A DNA stretch of 64,000 nucleotides from Clostridium sp. KNHs205. GTDB taxonomy: Bacteria > Bacillota > Clostridia > Lachnospirales > Lachnospiraceae. Below are positions 62,318 through 64,000 of the stretch, in pieces. The stretch is from NCBI RefSeq assembly GCF_000702945.1, contig NZ_JNLE01000003.1, positions 124,001-188,000 on the forward strand, written 5' to 3'. The position numbers and the translations under genes are program-made. Under the pieces are notes generated by a model. That model worked only from the letters and a program-made list of their open reading frames with translations. It was not told the DNA's origin and did no database searches. Position 1 is the stretch's first letter; every line of letters starts with the position of its first letter.

Positions 62318-63803
62318 TTTCTTTTTCCTCCGTTAATTTTATCTGAAGTATCCGCTTTGTATTCTCATCCACCTTATAGGCTTCGCTGATTCTGCCGCCG
62401 ATTACCCATATGATATGGGAGCCGTCTGCTAACAAAGGCTGGACATCTCTTATCTGCCTTGGTACTTTTTCATCAATAAAATAGGCTTTTAATTTTTTTG
62501 TGCTTCCTTTCGCATCAATGCAAAGGTAATCCCCCTGTTTTCTTTTACGGATTAACACAGTATCCTTAATTTTATCATAGTCAAACCATTTCGTATAGAG
62601 ATTTTGTGGAATTATCATATTTTTTTTATAATTTAATACTTCTGTTATAAGACTAATTTCCCTGTCCGGCAAAGGAGTTCTGCCCGGTATGTTTAGCTCC
62701 TGTTTAAGCTCATTTTCAGGCGGAGATGTATCAACACAGCTGCTGTTCTTCTTATCTCTTACAAAGGATATATGATTATACTCCTTTACTGCCGTTATTC
62801 CATAGGGTAGATTCACCCGTTTTCCTGTCTGCTTGCTGACAAGGTCTAACACTGCCGTAACATGAACAGCTTCCAGATCCTTTAAGCTGCCACTAAGAAA
62901 AGAAAGGGCTTTTCGCACCAGCTCTTTCTGTATAACAATGTCTTCCTTCAGAAGCTCCTCCGTTAAAAGCTGTACCTTTCCTTGAGGTGACGCTTCTTTT
63001 ATCTCAGTATTATTATCGGAAGAGTTCATGTTTTCTTCTGGAAAAAGATTCCTTTTCACATTATTCCCTCTGACCAGTACTCTATCCATGGCCTTAAGGG
63101 TCATTTTCTCAACAAAGGCTTCGATTTCCATCAAACTGTCTCCTGCCCCGCTGATATGGCTTACAGCCTGCTTATTGACCTCCGCGGCATTTTTAAGAAT
63201 ACCATGACGTATTTTATTTCTGGTATAGTCCAGGGTAAAGTTCGTGGAATCATCCAGATAACCAGCACTGCGATTGCTTAGATAAGCCTCAATTTCCTGT
63301 CTTTCAAGGCATAAGAGGGGTCTTATGATATTGCCCCTTACCGGATTGATTCCTGTGAGCCCGGTTAAGGCGCTGCCCCTGAACAGATTGAAGAGTATTG
63401 TTTCTGCATTATCATTTTTATTATGTGCAATTGCAATTTTATTACACTTATATGCATTAAGATACTGATTAAAAACCTCATATCGGGTTATTCTGCCTGC
63501 CTCTTCAAGAGATAAGCCCTGAGTTTTCGCCATTAGAGGGATGTCTTTACAGACCGCTGTAAAGGACACTCCCCTCTCTTTACACAGGCTTCTGACAAAT
63601 TCTTCGTCCCTGTCAGCTTCTTCCCCTCTTATCCCGTGATTCACATGAATCACAAAAAGGGTCAGTCCGTAGCTTTCAGACAACTCCATAAGCACATGAA
63701 AAAGGCAGACCGAATCCGCTCCGCCGGAAACTCCGACAATAATCTGGTCTCCCTTTTCAAGCATGTTATATTTACTGATATACTGTTTTATCTTATTAAT
63801 CAT
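62310..63803 (-). CDS. tilS: tRNA(Ile)-lysidine synthetase
   Basis: Puts lysine on C34 of the CAU-anticodon isoleucine tRNA with ATP; essential for AUA decoding. ATG at 63803 follows GGAG. N-terminal ATP pyrophosphatase domain with the PP-loop VGVSGGADSVCLFHVL and VIHVNHGIRGEEADRDEEFV, IAHNKNDNAETILFNLFRGS. The C-terminal TilS domain (about 385-495) includes RKRKQGDYLCIDAKGSTKKL and DEKVPRQIRD. Length 497 aa. A low-conservation insert (residues 235-275) is rich in Asn and Glu. Confidence 0.95.
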   Translation of the reverse strand: MINKIKQYISKYNMLEKGDQIIVGVSGGADSVCLFHVLMELSESYGLTLFVIHVNHGIRGEEADRDEEFVRSLCKERGVSFTAVCKDIPLMAKTQGLSLEEAGRITRYEVFNQYLNAYKCNKIAIAHNKNDNAETILFNLFRGSALTGLTGINPVRGNIIRPLLCLERQEIEAYLSNRSAGYLDDSTNFTLDYTRNKIRHGILKNAAEVNKQAVSHISGAGDSLMEIEAFVEKMTLKAMDRVLVRGNNVKRNLFPEENMNSSDNNTEIKEASPQGKVQLLTEELLKEDIVIQKELVRKALSFLSGSLKDLEAVHVTAVLDLVSKQTGKRVNLPYGITAVKEYNHISFVRDKKNSSCVDTSPPENELKQELNIPGRTPLPDREISLITEVLNYKKNMIIPQNLYTKWFDYDKIKDTVLIRKRKQGDYLCIDAKGSTKKLKAYFIDEKVPRQIRDVQPLLADGSHIIWVIGGRISEAYKVDENTKRILQIKLTEEKENE

Positions 63804-63926
63804 GAATAACTCCAACTCAGGTTTTTCTTTTATGACTGATTATTCATTTGTTAAGGTGTGTCTGAATACTTACTGCACCCTAAAATATACTAATTTTTTT
63901 TATTGTAACTTAAACAATAAGAAATA

Positions 63927-64000
63927 TCAAGTCTTGCTCCAAAAGCCCGCAACCAGCACTGTCATATCATCTGCTGGCACCCAGCCGTTATGTTCAAGTG
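63927..64000 (-). CDS. spoIIE: C-terminal end of SpoIIE (partial)
   Basis: The last 23 codons of a minus-strand gene that enters from the right edge read LEHNGWVPADDMTVLVAGFW and end SKT. The DDMTVLVAGFW segment is the end of the PP2C-type phosphatase domain of SpoIIE, which activates sigma-F in the forespore. spoIIE upstream of tilS-hpt-ftsH is the usual Clostridia order. Only this tail is visible, so identity rests on motif plus context. Confidence 0.8.
   Translation of the reverse strand, partial: LEHNGWVPADDMTVLVAGFWSKT

Overview
The window looks like a chromosomal stretch of a low-GC, spore-forming Clostridia member, most like the Lachnospiraceae. The evidence is the tilS-hpt-ftsH block preceded by the end of spoIIE, strong AGGAGG-type ribosome binding sites, mutS2, yhaM and a sugar ABC transporter without its own ATPase. 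The species cannot be fixed from sequence alone. Most genes lie on the minus strand.

Region 1 (1-11000) is accessory-rich. It holds the end of a secreted PPC-domain protein, a complete group II intron sitting in the U-tract of a terminator, a tiny Asn/Ser-rich protein, an SDR oxidoreductase, two unknown proteins, an ECF sigma/anti-sigma pair, a GNAT acetyltransferase and an IS4-family insertion sequence. Region 2 (10852-23967) is a mobilizable island next to the 3' end of rlmD (rumA). It carries ParB-like, TnpV, ParM-like and ParR-like genes, MobC, a relaxase and an oriT-like region. These join a type I restriction-modification operon (XRE regulator, HsdR, HsdM, HsdS) that continues into a HEPN-like protein and a YdbC/PC4-like ssDNA-binding protein. 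Only a 25-codon stub of a large serine recombinase remains, inside a 15-bp inverted repeat, so the island probably cannot excise by itself.

Region 3 (24165-33625) has rlmD, yhaM and a maltodextrin locus: MalE/F/G-like transporter, a GH13 enzyme and a divergent LacI regulator. A second GH13 enzyme lies at 57428-59488. Region 4 (33867-53121) has an HtrA-like protein that has lost its catalytic His and Asp, mutS2, a two-component system, a heterodimeric ABC exporter, trmL, an Lrp/aminotransferase pair, a HypE/AIR-synthase-like protein, a VanW-domain protein, a kinase-like phosphotransferase, a DnaQ-like exonuclease and nth. Region 5 (53195-64000) has a B12-binding radical SAM protein, a 1.5-kb gene-poor stretch, a membrane protein, tRNA-Gly and tRNA-Leu, GH13, ftsH, hpt, tilS and the end of spoIIE.

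The most unusual aspect is the intergenic DNA, which is full of structured sequence. (a) Two ~210-nt imperfect palindromes at 55265-55472 and 56286-56512 have different stems but the same internal-loop and apical-loop sequences, so their stems covary. (b) A ~48-nt hairpin followed by a short CAGG/CCTGCGATA element is shared by the leaders of two unrelated genes (GH13 at 28917 and lrp at 47043). (c) The mutS2 leader folds on paper into a three-way junction plus several hairpins. (d) Two three-copy tandem hairpin arrays, with 75-bp and 94-bp periods, flank the VanW gene. These are the best candidates for something undescribed. All pairings were read by eye and not computed.
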